Assembly: GCA_028023455.1 (NCBI GenBank)
Contig: JAQFVV010006543.1
Location: forward strand, 64,001-128,000
Direction of reading: 5' to 3'
DNA: 64,000 bases
Source: Epiperipatus broadwayi
Taxonomy: Eukaryota > Onychophora > Udeonychophora > Euonychophora > Peripatidae
In this document: piece after piece, positions 34,688 through 46,450 of the stretch
How the letters are laid out: each line of letters starts with the position of its first letter
Position numbering within the stretch: the first letter of the stretch is position 1
Made by a program: the position numbers and the translations under genes
Notes under the pieces: model-generated
The model's database searches: none
Seen by the model: the letters and a program-made list of their open reading frames with translations, nothing else
What the model was told of the DNA's origin: nothing

Positions 34688-37600
34688 ACTAACAACAAAT
34701 AAATAAACAATTTATTTACACTATTTACAGTGGATATCCTTAACTTTTACTTTACAATTTTATCTACTGGGTTATAAAAAATAATTTATATTTCAATTAT
34801 ATCTTTATTTAGATTTAGGATAAAACTTTAAAAAAAATGTTACTATTTGGTTCCTCATTATGGTTAACCCATTACAAATATATTTATTTACTTTATTAGC
34901 AACAACATTTTATCCTTAATATTGTTAAACTATCTTATTTTAAAAAAAATTCATAGGAAAACATTCTATAGAAACAAAAATAATGAGTATGGATTTCTCA
35001 AAATATTAAAAATTTTCATCTTGCAAAGTCAAAGATGTTACAAAAATATTATCCAAAAATTCAGTACTAGATTTTAGTGTTTATCACATGATGTTTACTA
35101 ATCATAATATATTCTTCTTTAAGCCTTACTTTAGTATGATATAAGTGTAATCATCAATATATTTCTGTTAATCAATAAACAAAAAATATACTATGCATAT
35201 TGTTTACATAATTTACTTTGTACTATTGTATTTTAAAAATATGCAATACTTATTTTTCTCTTAAAAAATAATACTAAAGCATTTAAAATTATTATCACTT
35301 TAAAGAAAATATCTTTGTTTAGATACCTTATTTTTAAAAAGTTTATATTTCATTTCCGAAATAAAATTCAAAATATATTCTATGATTCTTTTCTTTCCTT
35401 AGGATACTTTGGATCTTCAATTTTAAGTTATAACGTCCTATTCCTTCTAAGCAAATAAACCAATCTTATACAAAACGATAGCATAACCTAAGTTCTAAAT
35501 TATTTATCATTTCTCTTAAACATATCTTACTGAATGATGCAGTTACATGAAATAAAGATAGCGAAAACAGATGCATAGGATTAAGGAAGAAAGCTAGAGT
35601 ATTACTCTTAACATATCTCAACATCATGGCACAGTGTGAAGAGGTATGACATTTACCTGCCTAATATCCTCTAGTACAGGGACAATGTTAAAGCTATTTC
35701 TTCAGCTCTATTAGAACATCAAATATTTAAAGAAATATAAACACTGTCCAAATAAAATGTGTATCAGTCATAGGGCTTTGTTAACTATGCTGATAACCAC
35801 ATAAAGACTAAATATTATTTCCATTCCTTATAACATCCTATTTCTTAAAACATAATCTTGGTTTCCTGTTCACTAAGTACTTCCAAGCCACTATCTCAAC
35901 ATTATTTCTCAAGATTTTCCACATCTTACATCGATAAATAACTATCTGCATTTACAAAACAATAAATAAAATTCATTAATAGTTAAACAATCTAGCTGTT
36001 CCACAAGAAAAGTCTGCTTACTTCATTATTCTATATGTCTAATCATATACAATCTACTTAGACAATATTTGAATATCCAATAACATGAAAATTTTAAAAG
36101 AATCACATAATTATTTGTTATGTTGGATTATATCACTAATAAAAAAAACCCAAAAAAAATCGTCGTATGCATATTTTCAAATCAATCCTATCTCATAATG
36201 TTTTTTAAAATGTTGTATGAAATGTGGTACATATAAGTAAAAAACTTTTACACTTCTTTCTTCCAATTTATGGATGATCTAAAGAAAACAAAAAAATATA
36301 CATTATAAATTATCAAGTTATTATTATTACCAATAACCTTTATCTAGTCATCATGTTCAGTAGGCTTCCTTTATCCACTTGAGCATTGCAGATATAAAAA
36401 AAATTCACACCCATACACTTTATATTAAAATATTTTTAGCTAAATTATTAGATTGTTATATTATAAAATTTTAATATTAATAAATTAATGTTTTTATGTT
36501 TTTCCTAATCTTATATAAAAATTTAGATTTAAACTAGTTTAACAAAATAAAAGGAATCAAAACTATAATTACATATTTTCTTGACGATAGTTCCTGATAA
36601 GTCCAAAATGTTTATTATTTTCTCTAGAGTTTTTTAAAATGTTCTCCTCCAAGCGCGTTAAAGTTTAAAATAAAAATAATTATTAATCCATTTAGTAAAA
36701 TTTAAAGAAAATAATCCTTGGTTTTAGTATTTAGGATGATAATTATTAAATCATAATATTAATTAATCCCGTGAAGCTTCTTAATCTTCTCTACCAATAT
36801 TCTCTGTGTATCCGATGCATCAATCCATCTAATTTAATTTTAAAAATATTCAATAAACTTTTAAGTACTATTTGTATTTCCATGGATCCATCTTTTATTC
36901 AACTATGTGTTCACTTTTTTTATATATATGTTTCCTTCTTGATACATTTAAACTTTCGTTTGGTATTTTTATAAATCTCTTTTAAAAATAAAAAAAAAAA
37001 ACTTCAAGTACTTTTAAACAAATCTTTTCTAAATACATTTTAAATAATTTGAAGAATGGATATTTTAATATCAAAAACGCTTCTGTAACATATTTTCCTG
37101 GGTTCTTTCTTTAATTCTTGAAAATATTTTTTTAAAATGTTACCTTCAGAAAGGATATAACATTTTACTCCTTTGAATATCATATTATATAAACGATTCA
37201 TAAGATATATTTGTCTTATTACTATTTAAAAAATAAATCTTGGATAAGCTTATAAATAATACGTTTCAAGACATTTTTTAGACTCCGTATAATGTCCGAG
37301 CTGTGTTTTTTTTTTTTATGTAGCAAAACAGTTCTCCGGTGAAGTATTAATAAAGCTGTATCAATAAATATTTCAAATATTTTTTCAGCATTACAACTTA
37401 TCTCCATTTTATTTTGTAGTATATCCATCCTTTATTGCGAAGTTTAGGTTAATTTTTTAGATAAAATATGACTGGTAAGTACTTTAAAAATTAGAAAATC
37501 ATTTCCACGAAGTTTCTAAATTATTATATCTTAACACGCTCTTTTGCAAAAATACTTTTAAAAATTATCAATTAGTTTTTTGCAAATAAAAAACGATAAG

Positions 37601-37723
37601 AAAGTACTAAAAAAAATTGACTAAAATAAAAATTTTAAAAATACTATCTTTTTGATAGTTATAATTTACCTTTCTCCGGTTTCAATACATTAATAATCTC
37701 CCTCGATAACCCCGTGCAAATCA

Positions 37724-37758
37724 TATTTATAGTCTGTAAGAATACCTATTCCTATTGG
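37724..37758 (-). promoter_or_regulatory. Putative core promoter of element X copy 2
   Basis: Minus strand CCAAT at 37758-37754 and TATAAATA at 37731-37724, about 22 bp apart, as in copy 1. Confidence 0.5.
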
Positions 37759-38259
37759 TTAATTCTTACTTTAGCTTGAGAACAAATTTACATATTTTCA
37801 ATTTCAAGTAGAATTGAATTTCAAAATTAGAAATTATGACGTAATAAAATTTAAAAAATATTATTTAAAATATTACTTTTAAATCAATTATTATTTTATT
37901 AAAATTATTTAATCTTTTAAAATAACTTTTAAAATAACATTTAATAACTTATTCCATTTCTTAATATTCAATTTATCTATTTTTATTTAAATAAAATATT
38001 TAATTTTTTATATTATGAATGTATTCGTCTTTATTACATCATTTAAGCATTTGGAAATAACTACGTAATATTTTAATATTCACTTCTATGATGATAATCA
38101 TTATATCCAACTCTATAATACACAAACTTTGTTATTAAATTCTAACAAGCGTGTGTGAAAGTATACATTAAAAGTCACATGATTAATAACTTTGACAGAC
38201 GATTTTTAATCTATTTCTCTGCCCAGATTTATAAAATTGATACACTGATTATATTATAT

Positions 38260-39545
38260 AAAATAATTATAAAAAATTTGGAAGAATAATTTTAAAAATA
38301 TAGAACTAGATATAATTTTCACCATCATAAAGTTTATTTTTAAAATATATTATATTAATTTTGATTATTACACATAGTTTATAAATATAAATACTGTATA
38401 ACATTTATTTATCTATACATTTAAGACTATTAAAATTGAGCTTATTAAATATACTTTTAATTATTTATAGCTGTGTTATTTAATATGGCCAGCTTTTACA
38501 ACCATATGCAACAATATTTAAAGCTTTACATAACTATTTTTAAATGATTTTATATACTACGTATTCTCTTTAGCTTCAAATTGTACTTTAAAGATATAAT
38601 TGAATTAATACAATTACCATATTAAAAGAACATATTCGAAATTTAAAATTTTTTAGTAATTGACTGTTATGAACTATTACCAACCTATAGAAAAGGGCAC
38701 AATATATATATACAGAATTGTATAAATAATCTTCACTGGTCTAGTCTCAATGTTTTATTCCTTTCCAGTAAACCTGGTTATGGTTACACATATGGTTCGA
38801 ATAATATTTATGTTTAATGATATTCTCTAAAACCATTCTTTATTTATGGAATAGATTTTGACTTACTTTAAAATAAAAACTTAATTTTATCACATAAACC
38901 TTTAACTATTATTATTTGATTAATCAAATGATTGATGGTGTATGCTTCAGTTTTATGTACTTACTAATCTAATCCATTACAATATATATATATCTGTTTT
39001 ATCCTTTGTTCATCAGTGGCACTACAAAGATAAACAGATATCTCCTATATAATATTCTATTTTTTTTCATAATTTATTGGCATTTATCTATTAGCTTATG
39101 CATAGTAATTAGATACTTTTGTTTTAATTTTGTATACAAACACGTGTCATATTGCTATTGTTTTACAAATATATAATTGTTTCAAAAATAAAACTAAGAG
39201 TAAATTTTTATTATCTTCCGATTCTCAAAATAGCTTCTATATATAATATTTTTACCAATGCATTGTCTATAAGATTGTGTTTATTATCTTATCCTATCTA
39301 GTTAACTGGGACATAAACTGATAAAACATATAAATATATATTGAAAACATTTGGTCATTTTCATGCACTGTTTGCTTTACAAAATAATTTTTGATGCAAA
39401 AACTGCTATGAATTGTTAGAACCATTGACATCTTTAAAAAACAATGTTTCATCTTTTTATCATATATCTCTGTAAACCTATTCACAAATGAACAAGTTCA
39501 AATAGTTTATTAACATTTTTTTTCTACAGTATAGGCTTTTTCATA
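38260..39545. other. No gene seen
   Basis: AT-rich sequence without recognisable features. Confidence 0.5.
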
Positions 39546-39559
39546 CCTGCACTTATATA

Positions 39560-39667
39560 CATAATATATAGGAAGTTTGAACTCAGACTTTCACAGAGCA
39601 CTCAACTATCCACGCTGTCTCATACCACTGATACACTTGATAACACACATGTAGAAAAGTTAGATTC
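39560..39667 (-). repeat. Family B fragment, tRNA-like part only
   Basis: Minus strand: CACATGTGTGTTATCAAGTGTATCAGTGG, then GAGACAGCGTGGATAGTTGAG and a B-box-like GAGTTCAAACTTCC, as in the tRNA-like segment at 4.7 and 54.8 kb. The ribozyme part is absent. Confidence 0.6.
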
Positions 39668-39694
39668 TACACACATGTAGAAAAGTTAGATTCT
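39643..39694 (+). repeat. 26-bp perfect tandem duplication
   Basis: ACACACATGTAGAAAAGTTAGATTCT repeated twice without change (39643-39668, 39669-39694), at the edge of the family B fragment. Confidence 0.85.
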
Positions 39695-39699
39695 AAAAG

Positions 39700-40833
39700 A
39701 ATCGTTTAAATGAACTGTCTATCTTTTTTATAGATTAAAGGTCAATCTCCATTGTCAAACAAATGATCACTTTTATATGACCTTTTTGTTATGTAATATT
39801 AAATCAACATTAATACTTGAAAAGGTTGAAACTTTCTATTTGTTTTTATATTCACCAAGCCAATTTACAGTTTCGAATATTAATTTAAATAAATTTATGT
39901 TTTGTCAATTATGTAATGCTAAAAATATAAACCTACACTCAGAAGAAAAGTTCATTTAAATGATTTTTTGAGAATCTGTCTTATGAATTATTTTAGTAAC
40001 ATATTTGGATTTGTTTGGTCTATGAGTGGATTTATATTCTTAGCAATAAAATAATTAATAAACTATAAACTCTTTTACTTGCCCATTAAAGTCATTAGAA
40101 TATATATATATATAAACAGAAAGAGGGATTAAGCAAAAAAAATTATGATTACTCAAAATAATTATACTTTATATTATATTAATAAAACTAAACTAAATAC
40201 GAATGTATCTAAATAAACCGATATTATATAAATACTCTAAATAGATACACAATTGTATCGGTGGATTATGAAAGAAGATAATACTTATTAAAAATAAGTA
40301 TACTTTACAGTAAAACCAAAGAAATAAAATACTTGTTAGAAATAAGTATACTTAGCAATGAAACGAATGAAATAAAGTATATATATTTAGAGGATTTAAT
40401 AAATTACCAGTTGTACTAAATGGCCTAGATTAAAATGTATATAAATATTTTTTTAAATGAAAGTAGTTATTCTCCATCACGCTATCCAGAGCGGTTCCTC
40501 AGTAAAACCAAAGAATAGGATGCTTATTTTAGATTTATCTTTATTTGCAAGCAAACACCTTGAGAGAATCTGAGAGAATCCTAAATAAAACTGCTCAAAC
40601 ATATCATATATTGAGTAAAATTAATGCCCTGAATCATGCTTCTAAACTGATTCACTATTGATCATTCTTCCTTGTGCAAATTTACAGCTAAAAATTCCCT
40701 GTCTGCTGAAATTAAATTCTCTTAATGCCTTTTCTATATTAATATCTTAACATAATTCCAAATTTATATATATTTACCTACAAAAAATACAAAAACAAAT
40801 CAATTGAAGAATAGGTGTGGTTTTACAAAAACA
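39700..40833. other. No gene seen
   Basis: AT-rich. Related phrases (AAAATAAGTATACTT, AGAAATAAGTATACTT, AATAAAGTATA) repeat loosely at 40.28-40.39 kb. Confidence 0.45.
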
Positions 40834-41091
40834 CAACTCCATTAATAATTTTTATTAGTCATTCATTAGACTAGAGATTATCCAATAATGAATAATATTT
40901 CTGTAATGTAATTCTCACTACAACACTCTCACGCAAAATAGGGATTGGTTTTTATACATTCATTAAGTAATTTGTGTCAAAATTGTGAGGTTGGAACATT
41001 TGACAGTTATCAATTAAACTGTAGTAATTATATATATATATATATATATACTGAGCAATGAAAAAGATATATGTAAGTGATTGTAGTCTTA

Positions 41092-41136
41092 GCCAACTGA
41101 TGACTGCTGGTTCAGCATAAAATGTGCATCTTGGGG
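41092..41136 (+). ncRNA. Hammerhead ribozyme motif, copy P (decayed)
   Basis: GCCAA, CTGATGA (41097-41103), hairpin CTGCTGGTTCAGCAT, AAAA for GAAA, TGTGCATC, TTGGGG. CCAA/TTGG pair. G12 is lost. Confidence 0.6.
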
Positions 41137-41422
41137 ATTATAGAACTTTACCACTTCTTTGATCATATGTTTATGATTACATCCTTTCACAAAGTATTGA
41201 AAGCTGATAGAAGGCAGTCTCTAAGTTGCACAAGAGTGATGTAATAAAAGTTATATTACAGAAATAGTATTCATTATTGGATAATCTCTAATCTAATGAA
41301 TGACTAATAGAAATTATTAATATACTTCCATTAAATGGTTTGTATCAAAGTTGTGAAAACAACACATTACACTTATCAACTGAATTATAATATTGAAATA
41401 CAAGAATAATTTAACCTAGATA

Positions 41423-41779
41423 TAATTAAAGGGGATTTGAACTCAAACTTTTAAACTCCCTACAGTCATCCATTCTATCCAATATAACTGATACACATGA
41501 CCATATAATATGAAAAAGATAAATGATCTTCAATATACATGGCTGTCCATTAAGATGTATAGATTTGCTATCTTAATATAAGCTGAGTACTGATTATATG
41601 TGTGTGTGTGTGGGAAATGATGATCTGGACAAATTGATGAGTGCTATTACAGCATGAAATATGCATATTGGAGATCATTTATGTTTTTCACATGTATGTG
41701 GTCATATGGATCAGTTATATTCGATAGAATGGATGACTGTAGAGAGCTTGAAATTCTGGGTTCAAATCCCCTTTAATTA
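41423..41779. repeat. Family B hairpin R nested in copy Q
   Basis: Arms 41423-41540 and 41661-41779 are inverted repeats of ~118 bp carrying the tRNA-like segment; the right arm has a clear B box GGGTTCAAATCCC at 41758-41770. The single hammerhead lies across the inner edge of the right arm. A (GT)n run sits in the loop. Confidence 0.75.
41629..41672 (+). ncRNA. Hammerhead ribozyme motif, copy R
   Basis: TTGATGA (41634-41640, first C changed to T), a five-pair hairpin GTGCT-ATTAC-AGCAT, GAAA (41656-41659), TATGCATA, TTGGAG. Helix I 5' strand is altered (GACAAA for GACCAA). Probably inactive. Confidence 0.55.
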
Positions 41780-41850
41780 CAATTAAGTTGTAGTAATTTG
41801 CTATCTATATAAATATTGAACAATATTGAAAATATGTGTAAGATTTCTGG

Positions 41851-41894
41851 ACTAACTGGTGAGTGCTATTTGAATATGAAATGTGTATCTTGAA
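41851..41894 (+). ncRNA. Hammerhead ribozyme relic, copy Q
   Basis: ACTAA, CTGGTGA (should be CTGATGA), GTGCTATTTGAATAT, GAAA, TGTGTATC, TTGAA. Layout kept but helix II and core are damaged. Confidence 0.5.
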
Positions 41895-42042
41895 TACCAT
41901 AGCTCTTTTTCACATGTCTTTGGTCATATGTTTATGATTACTTCTCTTCACCAGATGTTAAAAGTGGATAGACACCAGTTCCTATCTTGTGTGAAAGTGA
42001 TGTAGAAAAAATTACTCTACAGAAATATTACCCAATTCCATT

Positions 42043-44080
42043 GGTATAGTTAAATAGGAGCAGGACTATTCTCATAAATGAAATAGTGGGGCTCCTGACT
42101 CAAGAGCAAATTGAATAGTCACTAAAACAAAGCATTATATTTGAATATAAGTATTTAATAAATATATTTGCTTAATACATATTTTTCTTAGTATATTCAT
42201 TTCTTTGTTCTTAGATCTTTTTTATTATCAATCATTTTAAAATGGGCAGAGTTAGATCTTAAAGTAGTCAGCCACGTCATGGGTGAGGAAATGGCTGATG
42301 ACACGAGAGGCTTCTAACAAATCGGTTCATTACCAATTTAAAAAATGAAAACACTAAGTAAAAAAAAAAAGAATATGTAACTGGTTCAAAGGGGGTTGGG
42401 AAAGTTATTTATGTAGGAGACATCAGCAGACCTTTGAAACGTTAATGATATTTTTACAAGGTAGTGATAGGACTTTTTTTTTTAAAACACTGCTTATTGA
42501 TATTTCATAATTAATTATCATATTTGGTTATCTGCCATATATAAATCTTATCAGTATCGTTAATTTATCATCTAACATACTTTAATAAGGGGGAAAGCTA
42601 TCAAATTTAATTTTGTAATTAATTTGTAGAACTATAAAATAAGCATCATAGTTGGTATTCTCTTTTATTTAATAATTATAGTTTGTCTGTTTTTTAAACG
42701 CCTCTATAATATTAATATTTTTTATTTAATAATTACAAAGACAATCAACATAGTTATGTGTCTCTTACTAATTGCTTAATGCTTGACTGTGTTCTAACTA
42801 AAAGCTCTCTGAGATTATTTTGTGGTTTGCATTCGGAGAAAATTTATCAATCAAATTTAGGTTCCTAACATTAAAGAATGTATAAAAAGATATCATTATA
42901 TCATCTTAATTGACTAACGAAATAGGGGCAGGGGTTGCTAGGAATATTCTTTAGAATGCTCTTCTTCTTTAAACCACTTCTTGTAATGTTTAAATCTCTT
43001 AATGCTTCTAAAAGCAAGCGAAATCGTCGTTTGGAACATTGAGATGAGGTATTTATCTCTCAATAATGCTTTTAGACAAAGTAATGATAATTTCTGTAAA
43101 AGAACGAGATCAGTGGAATCCTTGTTTTTATTCTCTTCTTTAGCACGAACTCAGTTTTTTTAAAGACGATGTGGGGAGGGGGGTATAATCCAATTAAGTA
43201 AGTTTTCTATTTAAAAATCTTAAGTAATAATTAAATGAAAAAAAAAAACGGTATATAAAAAATGAATTATATCTATAAATGTGTGTGTTCATGAATTTAA
43301 AAGCTATGTGGGATATATTATATTGCTAAAAAGATTTTCAAAAAGTAGAACTATAAAGATTATAAAAAAAAACTGTTAACAGTATTTTCTAAAAAATGAT
43401 GTGAAAAAAAAAAGTTATAAACTGAAAGTATTGATATCTATTTTTTAAAAACCATCTTAGCAGAATACTATAGTAAGAAATGACGATAATGATATATAGT
43501 AAAGTGCAAATTTGCGAATCTAGCCCAGAAGCTAAATAGAAAAATAGAAGTATTAAAATGAAGGCAATGACTATAAATTGATAACAATAGTAAATAATGA
43601 TGATGAAGATGACGAGGATATATAAAGCATTGCTGACTTTGGATGTAAAACAAACTGTAATCTAAAAATATGAACAACATTAACTAAATAAGAAGAATTA
43701 TATGTTAGTGTTGATAAAACACAATTTTCACTCGCACCGGTGATTAAAGGATTCAGCAACTGAAATGCGATTGAGTTAGACACATTGTTAAAAGAGATAA
43801 TAAACTTATGGACAACTTAAATCTTAAATTGAATCCCAAGACATTTTAAAAACTTAAAAAACACTATATACAAGATGAAGATAATGATGTCTTCTAAACG
43901 GATATAGAGAAGTAACATAATTCAAAAGTGCTTGAATAAACTTGAAGCTAAAATTAAATTTTGTTGAACAAGTAATTGTTAAAAATAAAAATAATGAGTA
44001 ATACTATATTTTCTTCTCTTTCTTATCTCTTTTTACATATACATAAAAATCACATTACCACATTCCTTACGCTTATATAA
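42043..44080. other. No gene seen
   Basis: AT-rich. A short GC-richer patch at 42245-42320 (TCAGCCACGTCATGGG) has no frame or RNA fold I recognise. A G-rich AGGGGGGTATAATCC lies near 43178. Confidence 0.45.
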
Positions 44081-44082
44081 AG

Positions 44083-44095
44083 TAATAGAATGTTA
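44083..44095 (+). repeat. Left 13-bp target-site duplication of the 44-kb array
   Basis: TAATAGAATGTTA, identical to 46233-46245. Confidence 0.75.
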
Positions 44096-44192
44096 TAAAC
44101 AATGGGGATTGCCAATTCCTCTACAAGCTTTGTGATAAATGCTTAGCCAGAGCCAGCACTTAAAATATCTCTGTCAGGAACCCCTCCCCAAA

Positions 44193-44233
44193 CCCCTGAC
44201 CATGGTTTCATGCTTTGGCACTCCTCAGAGAGG
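44193..44233 (-). ncRNA. Hammerhead ribozyme motif, family A unit 1
   Basis: Minus strand: CCTCT, CTGAGGA, hairpin GTGC-CAAA-GCAT (last pair G-U), GAAA, CCATG, GTC, AGGGG. CCTCT and AGGGG pair as helix I with one U-G, and more pairing follows outward (ACCCTGAC with GGGGAGGG). All core residues intact; predicted cleavage between 44198 and 44197. One of the best candidates for activity. Confidence 0.85.
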
Positions 44234-44614
44234 TGTCAGGGTAGGTTCAGACACTAGATCTAAAAATACCAACCCAAAGCCAAGCACTTATCTAAAAGTT
44301 ATCTATTGAGTGGAAAATCTGAAATTTTCAGAAATCTACATGTCTTCAAATCCAGCTATCCAACTCAAATAGCTATATGGGGCTGATAGATCTTCAGCCA
44401 TACCATATATTAGTAGTCTTAGCAATATAAAATTGCATAAGACTTATGGCAGAGACTATAAATAGTCAAAATAAGAGTCATAGATCACATGACCCTATCT
44501 CTTAAGCTTGTAAGTTATAAACAATGAGGATTGCCAATTCCTCTACAAGCTTTGTGATAAATGCTTAGCCAGAGCCAGCACTTAAAATATCTCTGTCAGG
44601 AACCCCTCCCCAAA

Positions 44615-44655
44615 CCCCTGACCATGGTTTCATGCTTTGGCACTCCTCAGAGAGG
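44615..44655 (-). ncRNA. Hammerhead ribozyme motif, family A unit 2
   Basis: Identical to the unit 1 motif, 422 bp further right, with intact CTGAGGA, GAAA and GTC. Confidence 0.85.
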
Positions 44656-45036
44656 TGTCAGGGTAGGTTCAGACACTAGATCTAAAAATACCAACCCAAA
44701 GCCAAGCACTTATCTAAAAGTTATCTATTGAGTGGAAAATCTGAAATTTTCAGACATCTACATGTCTTCAAACCCAGCTATCCAACTCAAATAGCTATAT
44801 GGGGCTGATAGATCTTCAGCCATACCATATATTAGTAGTCTTAGCAATATAAAATTGCATAAGACTTATGGCAGAGACTATAAATAGTCAAAATAAGAGT
44901 CATAGATCACATGACCCTATCTCTTAAGCTTGTAAGTTATAAACAATGAGGATTGCCAATTCCTCTACAAGCTTTGTGATAAATGCTTAGCCAGAGCCAG
45001 CACTTAAAATATCTCTGTCAGGAACCCGTCCCCAAA

Positions 45037-45077
45037 CCCCTGACCATGGTTTTATGCTTTGGCACTCCTCAGAGAGG
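45037..45077 (-). ncRNA. Hammerhead ribozyme motif, family A unit 3 (decayed)
   Basis: As unit 1, but GAAA reads AAAA (GCATAAAA). Loss of G12 should inactivate it. Confidence 0.7.
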
Positions 45078-45622
45078 TGTCAGGGTAGGTTCAGACACTA
45101 GATCTAAAAATACCAAACCAAAGCCAAGCACTTATCTAAAAGTTATCTATTGAGTGGAAAATTTGAAAATTTTCAGACATCTACATGTCTTCAAACCCAG
45201 CTATCCAACTCAAATAGCTATATGGGACTGATAGATCTTCAGCCAAAGCACAAAACCATGGTCAGGGGGTGGGGAGGGGTTCCTGACAGAGATATTTTAA
45301 ATGCTGGCTCTGGCTAAGGATTTATCACAAAGCTTATAGAGAAATTGGTAACCCTCATTGTTTATAACTTACAAGCTTTAGAGATAAGGTCATGTGATCT
45401 ATGACTCTTATTTTGACTATTTATAGTCTCTGCCATAAGTCTTATGCAATTTTATATTGATAAGATCCATCAGCCCCATATAACTATTTGAGTTGGATAG
45501 CTGGGTTTGAAGACAGTGGATGTCTGAAAATTTTCAGATTTTCCACTCAATAGATAACTTTTAGATAAGTGCTTGGCTTTGGGTTGATATTTTTAAATCT
45601 AGTGTCTGAACCTACCCTGACA

Positions 45623-45663
45623 CCTCTCTGAGGAGTGCCAAAGCACAAAACCATGGTCAGAGG
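45623..45663 (+). ncRNA. Hammerhead ribozyme motif, family A inverted unit
   Basis: Plus strand: CCTCT, CTGAGGA (45628-45634), perfect hairpin GTGC-CAAA-GCAC, AAAA, CCATG, GTC (45656-45658), AGAGG. Helix II is better than in unit 1 but G12 is changed to A. A truncated motif (AAGCACAAAACCATGGTCAGG) also starts at the switch point 45245. Confidence 0.7.
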
Positions 45664-46041
45664 TTTGGGGAGAGGTTCCTGACAGAGATATCTTAAGTGC
45701 TGGCTCTGGTTAAGCATTTATCACAAAGCTTGTAGAGGAATTGGCAATCCTCATTGTTTATAACTTACAATCTTAAGAGATATGGTCATGTGATCTAAGA
45801 CTCTTATTTTGACTATTTATAGTCTTTGTCATAAGTCTTATGCAATTTTATATTGCTAAGACTACTAATATATGGTATGGCTGAAGATCTATCAGCCCCA
45901 TATAGCTATTTGAGTTGGATATCTGGGTTTGAAGACTAGATATCTGAAAATTTCAGATTTTCCACTCAATAGATAACTTTTAGATAAGTGCTTGGCTTTG
46001 GGTTGGTACTTTTATATCTACTGTCTGAAACTACCCTGACA

Positions 46042-46082
46042 CCTCTCTGAGGAATGCCAAAGCACAAAACCATGGTCAGGGG
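46042..46082 (+). ncRNA. Hammerhead ribozyme motif, last inverted unit
   Basis: CCTCT, CTGAGGA (46047-46053), ATGC-CAAA-GCAC (first pair lost), AAAA, CCATG, GTC (46075-46077), AGGGG. Decayed. Confidence 0.7.
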
Positions 46083-46232
46083 TTTGGGGAGGGATTTCTG
46101 ACAGAGATATTTTAAGTGCTGGCTTTGGCTAAGCATTTATCACAAAGCTTGTAGAGGAATTGGTAATCCTCATTGTTTATAACTTACAAGCTTAAGAGAT
46201 AGGGTCATGTGATCTATGACTCTTATTTTGAC

Positions 46233-46245
46233 TAATAGAATGTTA
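46233..46245 (+). repeat. Right 13-bp target-site duplication of the 44-kb array
   Basis: TAATAGAATGTTA, identical to 44083-44095. Shows that the direct-plus-inverted array was inserted as one unit. Confidence 0.75.
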
Positions 46246-46330
46246 GTAGTCTATTGTCAAGACAATGTTACAATTAGGTATAAAATGAAATTAACTTACT
46301 ACTATTATTTAAGATCTTAAATAAATAAAT

Positions 46331-46450
46331 GTAGTCAAGCGTTGGTAGCTGAGAGGTCAGCACAGCCGCCTTGCAAGCAAGCAATTGCTTGCAAACAGTT
46401 GCCGCAGGTTTGCTTTCCAGCCATTGCTTTGACATATGGGAAAAGAAAAA
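46331..46450 (+). repeat. tRNA-derived SINE with 14-bp flanking repeats
   Basis: TCAAGCGTTGG (acceptor side), A box TGGTAGCTGAGAGGTCAGC, an extra palindromic stretch (TTGCAAGCAAGCAATTGCTTGCAA), B box AGGTTTGCTTTCC and TTTGACA, then a short A-rich tail. Flanked by TTAAATAAATAAAT at 46317-46330 and 46451-46464. Same family as 61.8 kb, with an enlarged anticodon/variable region. Confidence 0.75.

Larger units (their letters stand above)
34612..38215 (-). mobile_element. Element X, second copy, inverted
   Basis: The reverse complement runs collinear with 12240-15895. Shared landmarks: TCATGCAG at the left end, TTACTAACAACAAATAAATAAACAA, GGCACAGTGTGAAGAGG, TAAGCTTATAAATAATACG, the TATA/CCAAT block, AACAAGCGTGTGTG and AAAAGTCACATGAT. 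Divergence is moderate with many indels. No frame is preserved throughout. Confidence 0.7.
40841..42035 (+). repeat. Family B composite: copies P and Q with nested hairpin R
   Basis: P (40841-41321) has inverted ends of ~95 bp (left 40841-40935, right 41227-41321) around a hammerhead. Q follows from ~41322 to 42035 with the same body (GTTTGTATCAAAGTTGTGA, GTAGTAATT, hammerhead, CATATGTTTATGATTAC, GTGTGAAAGTGATGTAG). R (41423-41779) interrupts Q. Outer ends show CAACTCCATT (40834-40843) and CAATTCCATT (42033-42042), a possible 10-bp target-site duplication with one mismatch. Divergence between P and Q shows an old array. Confidence 0.7.
44096..46232. repeat. Family A retrozyme-like array: direct then inverted 422-bp units
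   Basis: Direct units start at 44092, 44514 and 44936 (spacing exactly 422), nearly identical; the third stops near 45241. From there the units are inverted: landmark TTTATAAC at 45361, 45757 and 46176. The switch point reads TTCAGCCA|AAGCAC, with GCCA shared by both partners, a 4-bp microhomology. The inverted units are more diverged than the direct ones. No ORF spans a unit. Each full unit carries one hammerhead. Retrozymes elsewhere are tandem repeats of such size with one type I hammerhead per unit; the inverted half is not standard. Confidence 0.9.

Noticed and set aside
44096-46232. Regular repeats as a CRISPR-like or satellite array
   Set aside because: 422-bp units without spacers, with an inverted half and a target-site duplication, in a metazoan context; a retrozyme-like array explains all of it.
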